The notes beneath the pieces are model-generated. The model searched no databases, was not told where the DNA came from, and was given only the letters and a program-made list of their open reading frames with translations. This document shows positions 12,349 to 23,526 of a stretch of 64,000 nt of DNA, in pieces. Source of the DNA: Brachionus manjavacas (taxonomy: Eukaryota; Rotifera; Eurotatoria; Ploima; Brachionidae); the NCBI GenBank assembly GCA_019054805.1, contig JAHQIY010000004.1:4650001-4714000 (forward strand), given 5' to 3'. Every line of letters begins with the position of its first letter. The first letter of the stretch is position 1. A program made the position numbers and the translations under genes.

Positions 12349-13507
12349 TTAATTGTATTCTTCATTTGACCAAGATGAAGTTCGTGCTCGATTTGCATCA
12401 TAAGACTGATTAAGATTAATAGATTCGTCTTCAGATGTAAAAGGCGATAGTTGACGAGTTTGTCTATTTACTAAATTTTGATTTAGTAGCCGATTTGGTA
12501 AAACTCGGCTCTTTGTGGGAGTTTCATCATAATTCTTAATTTGCCTATGTGCCTGACGTAAAAACTGCTGTTGTTTGTAGTAAATTTTCAATATCCCTTT
12601 CAAACCAATAAAAGCTATACCACCGATAATAGACCGCTGAAAATTTGAGTTTACTCGCTTGAATAAAACCTTGCCAAATAAAGTGGCTATTGTTGGCAAG
12701 ATAAGGCCTCCGCAAATAGTTCGTGTGAACGATACCGGGTCCGAATTGGACAAATAGGAGACTGCAGGAGTTCTAGGCAAGTATTGATTATTATCTAAAA
12801 AAGCAAACATTTTCAATTAATTATCCAAAAAATTTTCTAAAAATATTCTAAAACTTACAATTGGGAAAAATCAAATTGAGCAAAGGCAATTTTGTTGAGT
12901 GTTTTCTCCAAAATTTTAAGACCGCGTCTTCCCATCTAATCAGCCTACCCAGCATAAGCATAACAGGTATAGTTGGAAGACCGATTAGCATTATAAGTGG
13001 ATCTGCCTTTTCCATGACATTTAAGCCCTCCTTGTGTCCCAGCACCTGCATTATTGTTACTGCTCCATAAGTAACCGCAGTCCAGTAGACCGAACCAACT
13101 AAAATTCCTCCCGCTAAAAATGGACATGACTTGCATATTATGCGATCTATCATGTCCAAGACTTGGACCAGCATGCCGCTCTTGGGATATACAATTATGT
13201 ATGTGCTGCTACATTGCGGGCATGCAACTTCGACTGTACTATTTCCTTGTTGCTTCTCATCCACCCATCTCTGTAGACACGATTTATGCACCCATTTGGC
13301 AGTGCCTCTGCATTTGCATGGAGAAACCCACTGAGCAGTTCTGTCATCATCTTCGTTGGCAAAGCATACCCAACAATGCTTGCTAAAAATGTTTATGAGT
13401 TATTTTGATAAGATTGTTTCAATTAAAAAAAAATTAAGAAAAAATAATTACGGCTCTGGTTCATAATTGGAGCTTGAGATCTTTGAATAATTTGATATGT
13501 TATTCAT
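12349..13507 (-). CDS. MARCHF5: E3 ubiquitin ligase MARCH5 orthologue
   Basis: Three exons on the minus strand (13507-13452, 13382-12859, 12794-12349) join in phase into 341 aa. The RING-CH finger is complete and canonical: C22-x2-C25, C41-K-C43, H51-x2-C54, C73-x2-C76, with the family sequence WVHKSCLQRWVDEK. Four membrane segments follow: SVYWTAVTYGAVTIMQVLGH, LIMLIGLPTIPVMLMLGRLI, then ICGGLILPTIATLFGK and SIIGGIAFIGLKG, ending in YYKQQQFLRQAHRQI. Family knowledge: MARCH5 sits in the outer mitochondrial membrane and ubiquitinates fission, fusion and antiviral-signalling proteins. It has a polar C-terminal extension of about 55 residues beyond the usual end of about 278 aa. The start ATG opens a short exon that encodes only 18 residues before the finger. 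Identification is very secure. Confidence 0.97.
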
Positions 13508-14389
13508 CGTTTTGGTGTAGCTTAAAATCTAAATATTCTAAATGATAAGTTGAAACCTAATAATATTTATTTGATTTGTGTTGCAAAATTTCAGAGCAAT
13601 TTGAAAGGTTTTATTATTTTTTGAATAATTTTTTTAAATTATAAAAATTTTATTTCGCTTTTATTTTTAGCAAAACCAGTTTACCTTTTAGTATTATGAT
13701 AATACTGGTGAATATGGAAAAGCATAATAAATCAGCTTTCTGCATTTTTTTCTTAGATTTATATGAAAATAAAGTGTTGAAATCTTGCATTTTGCAAACC
13801 AAGCAATGTTCTAGTTTGTCTTAATATTTTGTTGAGTTACATATTTTGTTTAGTTTAAAAAGTGGTTAAAATTTAAAAAGCCATCAAAAAGATTAAATTG
13901 TTAATATACAGATCAATCTTTTATAGAAATCAACAGAAGAGTGAAGAATTAAAAAATATTAATAAAAAATATTTTAGAAAATAATAAAAAAAATTTTAGA
14001 AAATTCTACACTTAGTTCAATTCTCAATTATTACTAATTTTTGGATTCAATTTTACTATTTTACTATTTTAGAAAATTTCTATCAATAAATAATTCCCTC
14101 GTCAGATTAAAAGGGTTAATTTTAGGGTTATGTTTTTTTAAATCCTAAAAGAAATAAAATTATGCTCAAAATTCTATATAAACCAATTATTCGATTATAC
14201 GACTTTTTCATTTTTTGATTGATTTTGAGAAAAGTTTTCAAAAATAGTAAAATTAAATTGAAAAAGAAATTTTCTAAAAAAGCAAAATAGTAAAATTGAA
14301 ATATCTAGCTATTTAAAAAATTACCGAATCTTTGACTCTTATGAAATTCATGCAATATGTTCCAATCTATTTAAATGCAACTAGATTTA
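13508..14389. other. AT-rich intergenic DNA
   Basis: Upstream flank of the MARCH5 orthologue. No gene, repeat family or regulatory motif was recognised; any promoter for MARCH5 should lie just above 13507. Confidence 0.55.
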
Positions 14390-14926
14390 AGATTTAAGCA
14401 CATCCATTGACAATAAATAAAACTGGTTGAACTTTCGTTTGCAAATCGATGGTAATTAGATAGCTGAATTAGCTTTCTGAACATAAAACAAAATATTTGT
14501 TATTTTTATTTTTTTTGTACCGAGCTACTTCAGAATAAATTAAAAAAAAAATAAAAATAAAGTTAGATAAGCTTAATTAAAATGTAAAAAAAGATAAGAA
14601 ACATTTATTGAAATAGGTTGTTACATGTGACACATGTTTATATATTTGAAGCTTTAGGAAAAAAGAGAAAATATTAAGGTAGCAATTACACTATGGATTT
14701 GGGTAATCGATATATCTTGATTCGAAACCGTCTTTGTATTCCTCCACTGGTCTGATAGCCAATGGAATAAAATTACTCAGTCCTGTCCCAACTTATCTCT
14801 CACTTAACTCAAAAAGCCGATTCGAGACTTGAAGTTTTTAAAAGCCTCATGATGCAGGATGTTGGAAGGAGTGTCATATTTTAACTTAAGGATTGATCTT
14901 ACTGCTGTTTTTTGATATTATTTTCT
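14390..14926 (-). mobile_element. 5'-truncated LINE 3' end (copy of 39.2-39.75 kb)
   Basis: This block is a close reverse-complement copy of about 39190-39740. Shared on the minus strand are the coding end (LSNFIPLAIRPVEEYKDGFE, then SRYIDYPNP) and the 3' untranslated stretch with TGTGTCACATGTAACAACC and a poly(A)-type AATAAATG. It has lost about 20 bases internally that the other copy keeps, and diverges past 14390. Being cut at the 5' side is the usual product of target-primed reverse transcription. Confidence 0.85.
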
Positions 14927-16626
14927 GAAAAAATTGTAATTTTTCGTGGTCTTCTACTTATACAATCCTTTTTTTTCCTTTAGCCTATTAAAATCTGAAA
15001 ATCCTGTTAATTTTCTTAATCATTTTTTAGACACAATTTGGCGCTACCTCGGTGATATGCCTTCAATCTATCAAAAATAATTCTTTTATTAAATAACAAA
15101 ATCACATGTTTCCCAAAGATTTTATAATACACGTAAATTTTTGTTAAACGATAAAAATTTTATCAGATAAAATATTCATTTACAGATAGAACTAAACAGC
15201 TTCATCAAATTAAAAAGTTCTTAATTAATGATATAACCATTCGCCATTTATTTTGATTACCATGTTTTTCATATTTTTAAAATCTTTAAAATGCAAATAT
15301 CAAATTTAATCTTACAGATTTTTGTTTCTCTTTATATAGAATATCAATAAAAAAAAAATTCTTTTTATTTAGTTCTTTAAAGAATCAAAAATCAAATTTA
15401 TCAAAAAAAATGTAAATATAAATATTCATTTCTCAATTTAAATACGGTTTTTAAACTTGCTATATTTTACGTGCGGAATAATGTTCAAAAGAAAAAACTG
15501 TGTTAACTATTTTTAATAAATTAATGAGCTGTTCATTTCTAAAGTAGATCTAAAAGAAATTTGAATCGTTTGAATTCAAAGTGGAGACTTGAAAATAAAT
15601 CAGTTCTGCGTCTTTTTTTGAGCAGCTTGATGAATAATTTTTCAGAAACTCGGCAATTATTTGCAAAAAACACTTCACTTTAAAGGATGTCTTAAGTTAT
15701 TTTTGAATAATTTTAAGTTCAAAACTTAAAATTATAAAAATTTTACAAGATTTAAGATGAATCGTTTGCTAGCTCCTTCCATGAGAAAATTCGACTCACA
15801 TTTTACATTCTCAAATCGTGCTATCTGTCAAAATATTTTAAGTATCTTATGCAGCACAAATTACGAATTACGTCAAATAAAAGAAAGTGTGATCTTGTTA
15901 AGATTTTTCTATTAGAAATTTATTTTCTGATTTTTATTACTTCTATTTGAAACAAAAAAATCCCCGATTCATTAATTTTCTTTTTAACGATATCATCTTT
16001 TTAACACTAAACGAATCACTATGAGTGTAAAATCTTTACCTTCATGTTTATTTATTAATAATAATAGTAATAATTTCTATCCGAAAGAATCTTAGAGGAG
16101 GCCCCCTTTTCTAGTACCTTTTTGAACGACGGTTACGATCTGACCGAGAGGTCTTTGTTTATTTAGAAAATATAAATTCCATGTTATACTTAGATGTTCT
16201 CGTTCAAGATTACTCAGCCTAGGTATAATGTAGAGGTGTGCAATTTTTGTATTACCTTCTGTTAATACTAAATCTTCAGTGGTCTTATTTTACATGGTTC
16301 TTTAAAAAATTTGTGTGATTTTACGCAAAATTACACTTTATTACACACAAAACTAATGTGAGTTGACATCAGCTAACGTAAGATTACGAAAAATTACACA
16401 AAACTTTGTAAGAATCATGAAAATTATAAGCACCTTAGTATGTAAATTCATGACTCAGGTCATTATTTAATTGTGCATTAAAAATCAAAAATAAAACTTA
16501 ATTTTAATTGTTCATTAAAAATCACTCTTCAATTGGTTTAATCAATTCAATTACTCTTTAGTTACGTAGCTGTTTACACTCCATTCTCTATAAGTATGAT
16601 ACCAAGATAAGTTAGGACTATTAAAT
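14927..16626. other. AT-rich intergenic DNA
   Basis: No gene supported. Around 16330-16420 there is a cluster of TTACG/TTACAC words in both orientations (for example TTTTACGCAAAATTACAC and GTAAGATTACGAAAAATTAC), which could be the rump of a small inverted-repeat element; a similar word cluster occurs near 25010-25080. Nothing else was recognised. Confidence 0.5.
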
Positions 16627-16977
16627 ATGGAAGTTTTACAAAATTTATATCATGAAGATCCGAACTTGGCACAATCGCCAAAGAAGTCTCTAAACGGAAA
16701 TTCATTCGGTAATAAACAACCCCAGTAGATTATATTTAATAATTTTTTTTTGTAAAGGATATGAATCTGAAGAACTAGAGATGGAGTTAGAAAGATAATT
16801 TTTAAAATTTATTGTCATGTTTTTGATTTATTCAATGATTCTATTAATGAAAGATTTGATTATTTCAGCATTGATCCAATTACAACTTTATTTATATTAA
16901 TAACAAACGATATCAAGTTAGATCAGCAAGTGTTCTGTGATGGTTTAAGAATTCCTCTAAAATTTTTCCTATGTTAA
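16627..16977 (+). CDS. possible tiny three-exon gene, unknown
   Basis: An ATG at 16627 opens 27 codons (MEVLQNLYHEDPNLAQSPKK...) up to a GT at 16709. After a short intron, the exon from 16758 continues in phase (GYESEELEM). Read straight on it stops at 16798 (40 aa). If the GT at 16786 is used with the AG at 16867-16868, the frame continues in phase (DIDPITTLFILITNDIKLDQ...) to a TAA at 16977, 72 aa in all. Both joins keep phase and the residues look like real protein, but I recognise no family, and the piece is short enough for chance. It could also be a remnant 5' part of a larger gene. Confidence 0.35.
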
Positions 16978-17379
16978 TTTTCTTACTAAATTAGATTTAT
17001 GCTATCATATCAACAAAACATTAAATTTTAATTACAACACAATTTAAACCAGAATTGTTTAGAGTCGATTCCAAGAACGGACTAGGACTTAAATTTAGGC
17101 CTTTTAAACAATTATGGTTTAAACATAAAAATTAGCTAAATGACTAAGAATTAAAAGAATATACTCATGCATTATCACCAAGATCCTTATCTTATCAAAT
17201 AAGTGTACAAAATTAAATAACAATTGAGGAAATGTATTGACACCGAAAGCTGTCCCGTAGTGTTTTTTTTAATTATTAATTAATTATTGATTTCAAAAAG
17301 CACCTCTTGGATCATTTAACAAAATACAAAATAAATTAATATTTGAAATATTGTAAATTGAAATAAAAAATAAAAAAAG

Positions 17380-17625
17380 AAGAAAATTTTATGTGTCCAT
17401 TATGTACAATCCATTAATCCATTATGTGAAAGAACATTGTAGGTTCTATTGCAAATAAGCATGAGTTCAACCATGTCCATGATGATCAGTACAATTGCGT
17501 CAATGGACTAACAGATAAAGTTAAGAATATAATCATTGAGCTCTAATCTAGTAATCCAAAGCTTTGTCCAAAAAGCATCAACAACAAATTGACAACCCTC
17601 AAGCTTGTAGAAAAAATTTCTTTAA
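17380..17625 (+). pseudogene. MULE/FLYWCH-type transposase scrap
   Basis: A stop-interrupted frame reads ANKHEFNHVHDDQYNCVNGL, TDKVKNIIIEL and SSNPKLCPKSINNKLTTLKL. In Mutator-like transposases with a FLYWCH-like finger, a 'H.H' zinc ligand pair is followed by '...l...vk..i.el......p..I...l'. The order fits, but it is short and dead. A tandem of an AAAGGAAAAAAGAAT-like unit follows at about 17650-17690. Confidence 0.35.
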
Positions 17626-17729
17626 TTTAAACATTATCTCATTTTTATAAAGGAAAAAAGAATAAAGGAAAAAAGAATAAAGGAAAAAAATCAAGGAAAA
17701 ATAAAATAAAAGTAATTTAAAATATAATA

Positions 17730-18071
17730 CATTCAACTCTCGTTAAAATCGGAACGATTTAGACCGGATTAATTTTCCCGAATAAGATAAAAACCGGAAT
17801 TAGTTCCTCCTTTATTTTTACTTTTAAGTCAAAATTTCGATTAAAAGAAAATTTTTTAAATGATTATTTACAAATTTTTTTAATTTAAATTGTTAAAAAA
17901 AAGTTTCTAGATTGAAAAAAACTAATTGTTAACGAAAAAAGATGAAATTAAAGATTGATTTAAATTAGAAAAATTCTATTCAGAAACTCTGTTTTATAAT
18001 CAAAGATCAAATTGATATCAATTAAATATAAAAGAAAATGACTTAGGTTCCGAATTATCGGGAGTTGACTG
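17730..18071. mobile_element. pogo/Tigger-like non-autonomous element (MITE)
   Basis: The ends are inverted repeats. The left starts CATTCAACTCTCGTTAAAAT and continues CGGAAC; the right, reverse-complemented, starts CAGTCAACTCCCGATAATTC and continues GGAACC. About 342 bases of A/T-rich filler lie between, with no ORF. The CAGT..AACTC.CG..AAT.CGGA style resembles pogo/Tigger ends, which insert at TA; a TA precedes the left end but none follows the right. Confidence 0.55.
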
Positions 18072-18164
18072 TTTAAAACAATTTAACATAGACAAATTGA
18101 AAAAGCAATGCCGGGTACTACATGTTTAAGTATTGAACAGTTCAGGAAAGACAGAAGAAATAGG

Positions 18165-18310
18165 AAGTAAGCAATTACACAACCGAGTCGAGTATTAGAA
18201 ATTGTATCTTGATTCAAAATCCACTTTATATTCAACCAACAGTTCGATAATCAATGGAACAGACCCCGTCTCTCGCTGCATGTACAAGTTTAAGTATATA
18301 GCGAACTGAG
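18165..18310 (-). mobile_element. diverged LINE 3' end
   Basis: On the minus strand the stretch aligns by eye with the coding end of the LINE at 39.3-39.47 kb and its copy at 14.6-14.8 kb: a 'CCATTGATTATCGAACTGTTG' type segment, then an 'EYK.DFESRY' equivalent and the 'TGTAATTGCTTAC' equivalent. It is an older, more mutated copy of the same family. Confidence 0.5.
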
Positions 18311-20592
18311 TTAAGTAAGACTTTAATTTTTTTGAATATTTGTCTCTGATTATGAATTCAGATACGGAAAAGAGAAATCAATCATAGATACGATTAAAGA
18401 CTCTTTAAGTTTCCAAGCGTGATGTATTTTAGACCCCATTTTTTTGTTAGGTTTAACCGTGAACTTCAAAGTTTTATGATTCATCAACCATTGGAATGAT
18501 GGTTAATTTTGAGTCAAATTTTATGCCTAAGAACTTGATCTCGTTTTGAGTCTCAATTTTATTTACTTATATTCTGAATTTTAAGTCAATATTTTCTTTA
18601 TTATATTTAGAAAAAACTATGAAGCAATACTTTTCAACATATATTTTCATCTTCCACCTAAAAAAAAATTGTTTTCTAATTCTTCTAAATATTTTCTTAT
18701 TTTATTCTCGAGATTTCCTTTTAATTATAATGTGTCAAATAGATTTAAAAATAACATGCAGCATTGAAATAGAAAAAATCATTTGATCACCCATTTTTCT
18801 TTGATTTAAAGAAATGCGTCAGATATTTAAATAAAAATGGTATTAATAAAGGTTGCTAATTTTGAAATTCAAAAGTTGAAATAGTCACCTTATTTTACCG
18901 GAATATCCGATTCAAGCTTCTTTGTTTAGCCTCATAAAAATCCTTCATAAAATGTCTTAAAGGGAATATTAATTATCAGAATATAAGAATAAGATTAACT
19001 TTTCTTAAATGAATCATGTGTAATATTTTATTTTATTAATTCTAGAAGGAAATTGTTTATTTTTTATTTTTAAAATCTGAAAACTAATTTATTTTAGCTC
19101 AGATTTAGATTAATTTTTTTAAATATTTTTTTTTAAATTTTGAAATTTTTATGCACCGTCTAAAATAATAATTGACTCTTTTTAATGATGCTAATTTTTG
19201 CGCATTTATGAAAAATCGTGAAACATAAATGATTTTTAATTGTTCATTTTAAATTAAGGACCAAAAATAAGTATTTTGAATTTATTTTAAAATAAACAAA
19301 AATGGTCTTTTAAACGAATTTAAAACAAGTTAAATTTAAAAAAAAAGTGTTTTTTATATAACCAGCATTTTTATCTTTCTAAATGGTTCAATTCTTTTTA
19401 TTCTAAATTTGATTCAGCTGAGAACGAAATCAGATGTATTGACAAAATTTATCTAAGTTAAATTAAAAAATCTGTGAGGGAATTTAATACCAGTTAATTA
19501 AAACTAATTTTTATGATGAAAATATAATTACCATAATTTGAGTTTATTAATTCAGACCAGTTTTAGCATTTTTAAAAGTAGAATCAGTCAGATCATGTGA
19601 CCAGCTTGAGCAAATGTCATTAAAATTATTTTAATTTCAAAACTGTTTTTATTATGATAAAAAATTATCATTAAATACTTTTTAGTAAAATAAGGCCTTC
19701 AATATTTTAATTCATTGACATCTTTTCTAAAAGAGCTTTTTCGCATTTATATTTTAAAGTAAAATTTTTCATTGAACAAATAACACGAATAATTCAAACA
19801 TTATTTAATCAAACATGTCAAAAATAATAAAATTTTTCAAAGCCTCTTTAATGTAATATTTGAACACAACTTAATGAATATTTTATTTATCAATGAAATA
19901 TGTAGGTGGTTTTCAAGTTATGTAGAATAATTTGTTAGGGATAATAATTGATTTTCGATTTAGTAAGCTTTCAGAGTATAAAAGCAAAAATTATTTGCAA
20001 TCTGAAATTTTTATCTCAATTAAAGTATTTGTTATACGTATAAAGAATGAATATTAAATTTTTTTTATATGCTATTCATTATTTAGTCCAAAATTATTTT
20101 TTTTTGTATTGTTGCTAGCTAGAAATATCTCGAAGCTTCGATTATTTACAGCTTTCAACTGTGCAAAGAAAGTAGTTCAATTATTTTTTAATTAATTAAA
20201 TGCGCAATTTAAAATTCATTTGGAAATTTCAAAATTAAAGGTGTAGCAAGGAATTGTGTTTTAAAATTCTATCATCTAAATAACAAAAAATAAGTATTAA
20301 TTTTAGAGGCATTTTTGTTTGAAAATTCGGTTAAATTATTAAAGACTAAAACAAACTCGTATTTTTTTTAATTCCTCATAAATTAATTTCGAAATTATAA
20401 ATTAACACGCCCTTTTTGAGAAAAAATATTTTTGAAATGAAATAATTTTGAAATATTTCAAAAGAAAATGAAAATTATTAGTTTCAACATATTGCATTGA
20501 ACCATTCTATTTCCTGTGACAAAAATCATCAATTTTTCTATTAAACCGAATAAAAAAGTCATTTTTTTTTCTTTTTCCTCTTAGGCACTCAA
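18311..20592. other. AT-rich intergenic DNA before the WSB gene
   Basis: Roughly 2.3 kb with no recognised gene or repeat. A pyrimidine tract ending in TTAG at 20585, just before the WSB start, looks like a splice acceptor, so a 5' non-coding or coding exon of the WSB gene probably lies in this interval. Confidence 0.55.
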
Positions 20593-22160
20593 ATGCAAAA
20601 TCAAAGTCAATTTAGCATCAAACCACGCGGCAAACTACCAAATTCGTGTTATTTCGACGTTTGTACAAAATCAGTTCAAGAGGCAGAAAATGTCAGCGAC
20701 CATCGAACGGAAATAATCGAGGCTCAAAACGAATCCACTCAGAATGAACAAAGCCAAGCTCAGACAAGCAACATTTCCATTTGGTCATGTGTTTTCTCGC
20801 CAGACTTTAACTACATGGCATGGTCATGTGGACACGGTCTTGTCAAAGTAATGAAATGCAAAAATAATGAACTGAATCAGAAAGAGGAGAATAAATTTTG
20901 TTGCAAAAAATCAGAAATTTTCGAAATACAATGCTCGGATTTGGTATGGTCAGTTGCCTTTGGTTCAAGTAAATCCTACTACAAGTATTGTACAAACTCA
21001 AAGCGTCCCCAAGTTTATCATAGATTCAATTTCGATGAAATAAGCCTTTTGCTAGCAATAGGTCTTTCAAATGGTCGCATTAGAATTTATGATGGGACCA
21101 CTGGACACTTCTTGTTTGCTCTTTACGACCACAATGACTTGATCCGCGACCTGAAATTCAGTAAAGACGGTAGTTTGCAATTGGCTTCGGTCTCCAAAGA
21201 CGAAACCATTAAGCTATGGAATATGTATGACGATGGCAATATGTACAAAACATTGAAAGGTCATACTGGTATGGTGTATTCATGCGACTGGTCGCCCACC
21301 GCTCCATTACTTTGCTCAGTCGGTAGCAATAGGCAAGCATTTATTTGGAACATGAATGATTTCACTATGGCTTTCAAGCTTAAGGAACATTTACATGATG
21401 TAGTTACTTGTGAGTTCTCTCCTGATGGTGCCATTTTGGCTACAGGTAGCTATGATACAACTATTTGTCTGTGGGAACCTCATACTGGACAGTTGATAAA
21501 AAAATTTTTTCATTTAATTCCACCCCCGAGTTTCATTTACGCCGGTGGACACAATGGTATATTTATGTTTAAGAAAATTTAATTAAATTAAATTTGTTGA
21601 CTTAGGGGCTTATGTAAGATCATTGAGATTCAGTGTCAATGGAGATCATTTGGTCTCAATATCCGATGACAAGTACGAATTTTTTTGTCGAATTTTTTAT
21701 TTTAAAAGTCCTGATTTTTTGTTCTATTCAAGAAAAATAAGAATATGGTCCATGTTCACCAAAGGATCTGTTCCTTTGTGCGAAATACCTCACAAAGACG
21801 CCATCAGCCTAGCTTATTCTTCTAATTCGCGCTCAATTATGACCGGGTAAGATAAAATTTATTTTTTTATTAATGTAGAAGTTAGATTATATTCGAAATT
21901 TTAGAACGCGAAGTGGCATCATTGAATATTACGAAGTAAAACCAGTGATTCCAAAATTGATGATTTTGTGTCGCAAAGTAGTCAATCAATTTACGGAAAA
22001 TAATTTAGTCAATGAATTATGTCTACCTAATGAGCTAAAAAAATATCTCCAATATGAAGACCTAAAAGATCATTCATCCCCAAAAGCTAGTCTAAATTTT
22101 AATACCAAACTGAATGCAGCTCCCAATGCTAAACAGTTCCAGGCGACTATTGCATTTTAA
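20593..22160 (+). CDS. WSB: WD40 repeat and SOCS-box protein (WSB1/2-like)
   Basis: Four exons (20593-21556, 21606-21672, 21733-21846, 21905-22160) join in phase to 466 aa. After about 55 polar residues come WD40 repeats: SIWSCVFSPDFNYMAWSCGH, DLVWSVAFGSSK, DLKFSKDGSLQLASVSKDET, KTLKGHTGMVYSCDWSP, and ATGSYDTTICLWEPHTGQ. The last exon carries a SOCS-box-like end near residues 400-436 (LMILCRKVVNQF, then LPNELKKYLQYEDL), as in WSB2 (LKHLCRKALRSF, KKMKEFLTY), plus a 30-residue tail. Family knowledge: WSB proteins are substrate receptors of ECS (Elongin B/C-Cullin) ubiquitin ligases. A pyrimidine-rich TTAG sits only nine bases before the ATG, so an upstream exon exists and the true start could be there. 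Confidence 0.92.
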
Positions 22161-23526
22161 TAAATCAAATGATATTTTGGATCCTAATAGATAACTTATC
22201 TGCAATTTTTAAATTTTTTGTTCTGAATTGTTTTGCTCTAAGTTTTATTTTTTTCTCAACTTTTTTTTATGAATGCTTGAGAGACACTATCGAACAGGTT
22301 TATTTAAATGATAATTTAAGTGTTTGCTCAAGTTTAAAAATTAAAATATTGTATATTTGATTTAAGAACTTTTCCATTTTTTTTTGTTCAAAATTGGCAA
22401 CTATTTAAAAAGAGATTGTTCAATCGATAATTAGTCACTATACTGACTGATTGATTGGTTTTTGATTTTTTATCAAAAAACAAATTTTTTTTAATTTTCG
22501 ATTAATTTAAAAAAAAAAATTTTCTAAAGCTAATAAGAATGATGGATTAAAATTCTCAAAAATTAAAAAAAAAATAATTTTTATAATTTTTTTCTTATAC
22601 GATCACTACATGAACCTTTAATCTTGTTGGTAGTACTTTGTGTAAATAATTTTAAAACGTTAACACCTATGCAGCTATTTAATGGTTATAGACTAAAGAA
22701 AATTAATTAATAATTTTTTGAATGCTTTTTAAAGATTGATAAAAATTAAAGTACATTTTCAAAATGGAAATATCGGTTTGTGTTGTGCGGATAGTAAGAA
22801 AATTTGAGTATGACAGAGAATTTGTCAGTAGGACTAAACTCTAACGATTGAGCGAACTTAAAGTTGTCTGCCCTATATTTAGTGTTTAATATTGCTTTCA
22901 TTATTTAATAATAATACATTTTTATTTAATTTAAATAATAAACAATTTAAAAAGAAATTTTTTTATTTTGTGCACTCTGCAATGTGCATTTTGCTATTGC
23001 AGAGTTTACCTTTAGATTTTACAAAAATGTTACATCCAAAAATGTACCTCTGCATTAATTATATTAATTATATTAAGAAATAACAATTTATTTCATAATT
23101 AAAACTCAGAATGATCATTTTGAGCATCAAAGATTGATCATAAACTTTAAAATGCCAGAAAAATCGATTTTTCAATAAAAAATTAATCATTCATAAAAAA
23201 TTTAATTCATTTAAATTTTAGACAGCTGTCACATATAGTCAGGCTTCTTTATCAGATAAGTTTTTATCTTCAGCCAATTTCTCTTTGAGATCAATATAAT
23301 TTTAATTCCTTATTAAAAAGCAATTCTATATTGAAGAAGTAATTTTGTTTTTGATGCAAGTATTTTTAAAGGATCTTTGGTGATAAAAAAAGTGAATACT
23401 AATGAAAAATTTTTTAAATCTATTTGAATTCTAAAAATTTACAAAATACTCAATAAAATGTCTGAAAAAATATCAGTTAATAAAATTAAAGTTAATAATT
23501 ATTTATTTGACAAATTTCTATTATAA
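22161..23526. other. AT-rich DNA between convergent WSB and K2P genes
   Basis: 3' flanks of two convergent genes. Short open frames here (22169-22360, 22892-23083) are Phe/Leu/Ile-rich translations of T-rich DNA and show no motif. Nothing else was recognised. Confidence 0.6.

Noticed and set aside
13120..13386. Plus-strand open frames with many cysteines opposite the MARCH5 finger.
   Set aside because: They are antisense shadows of the conserved minus-strand RING-CH exon, which matches its family residue by residue.
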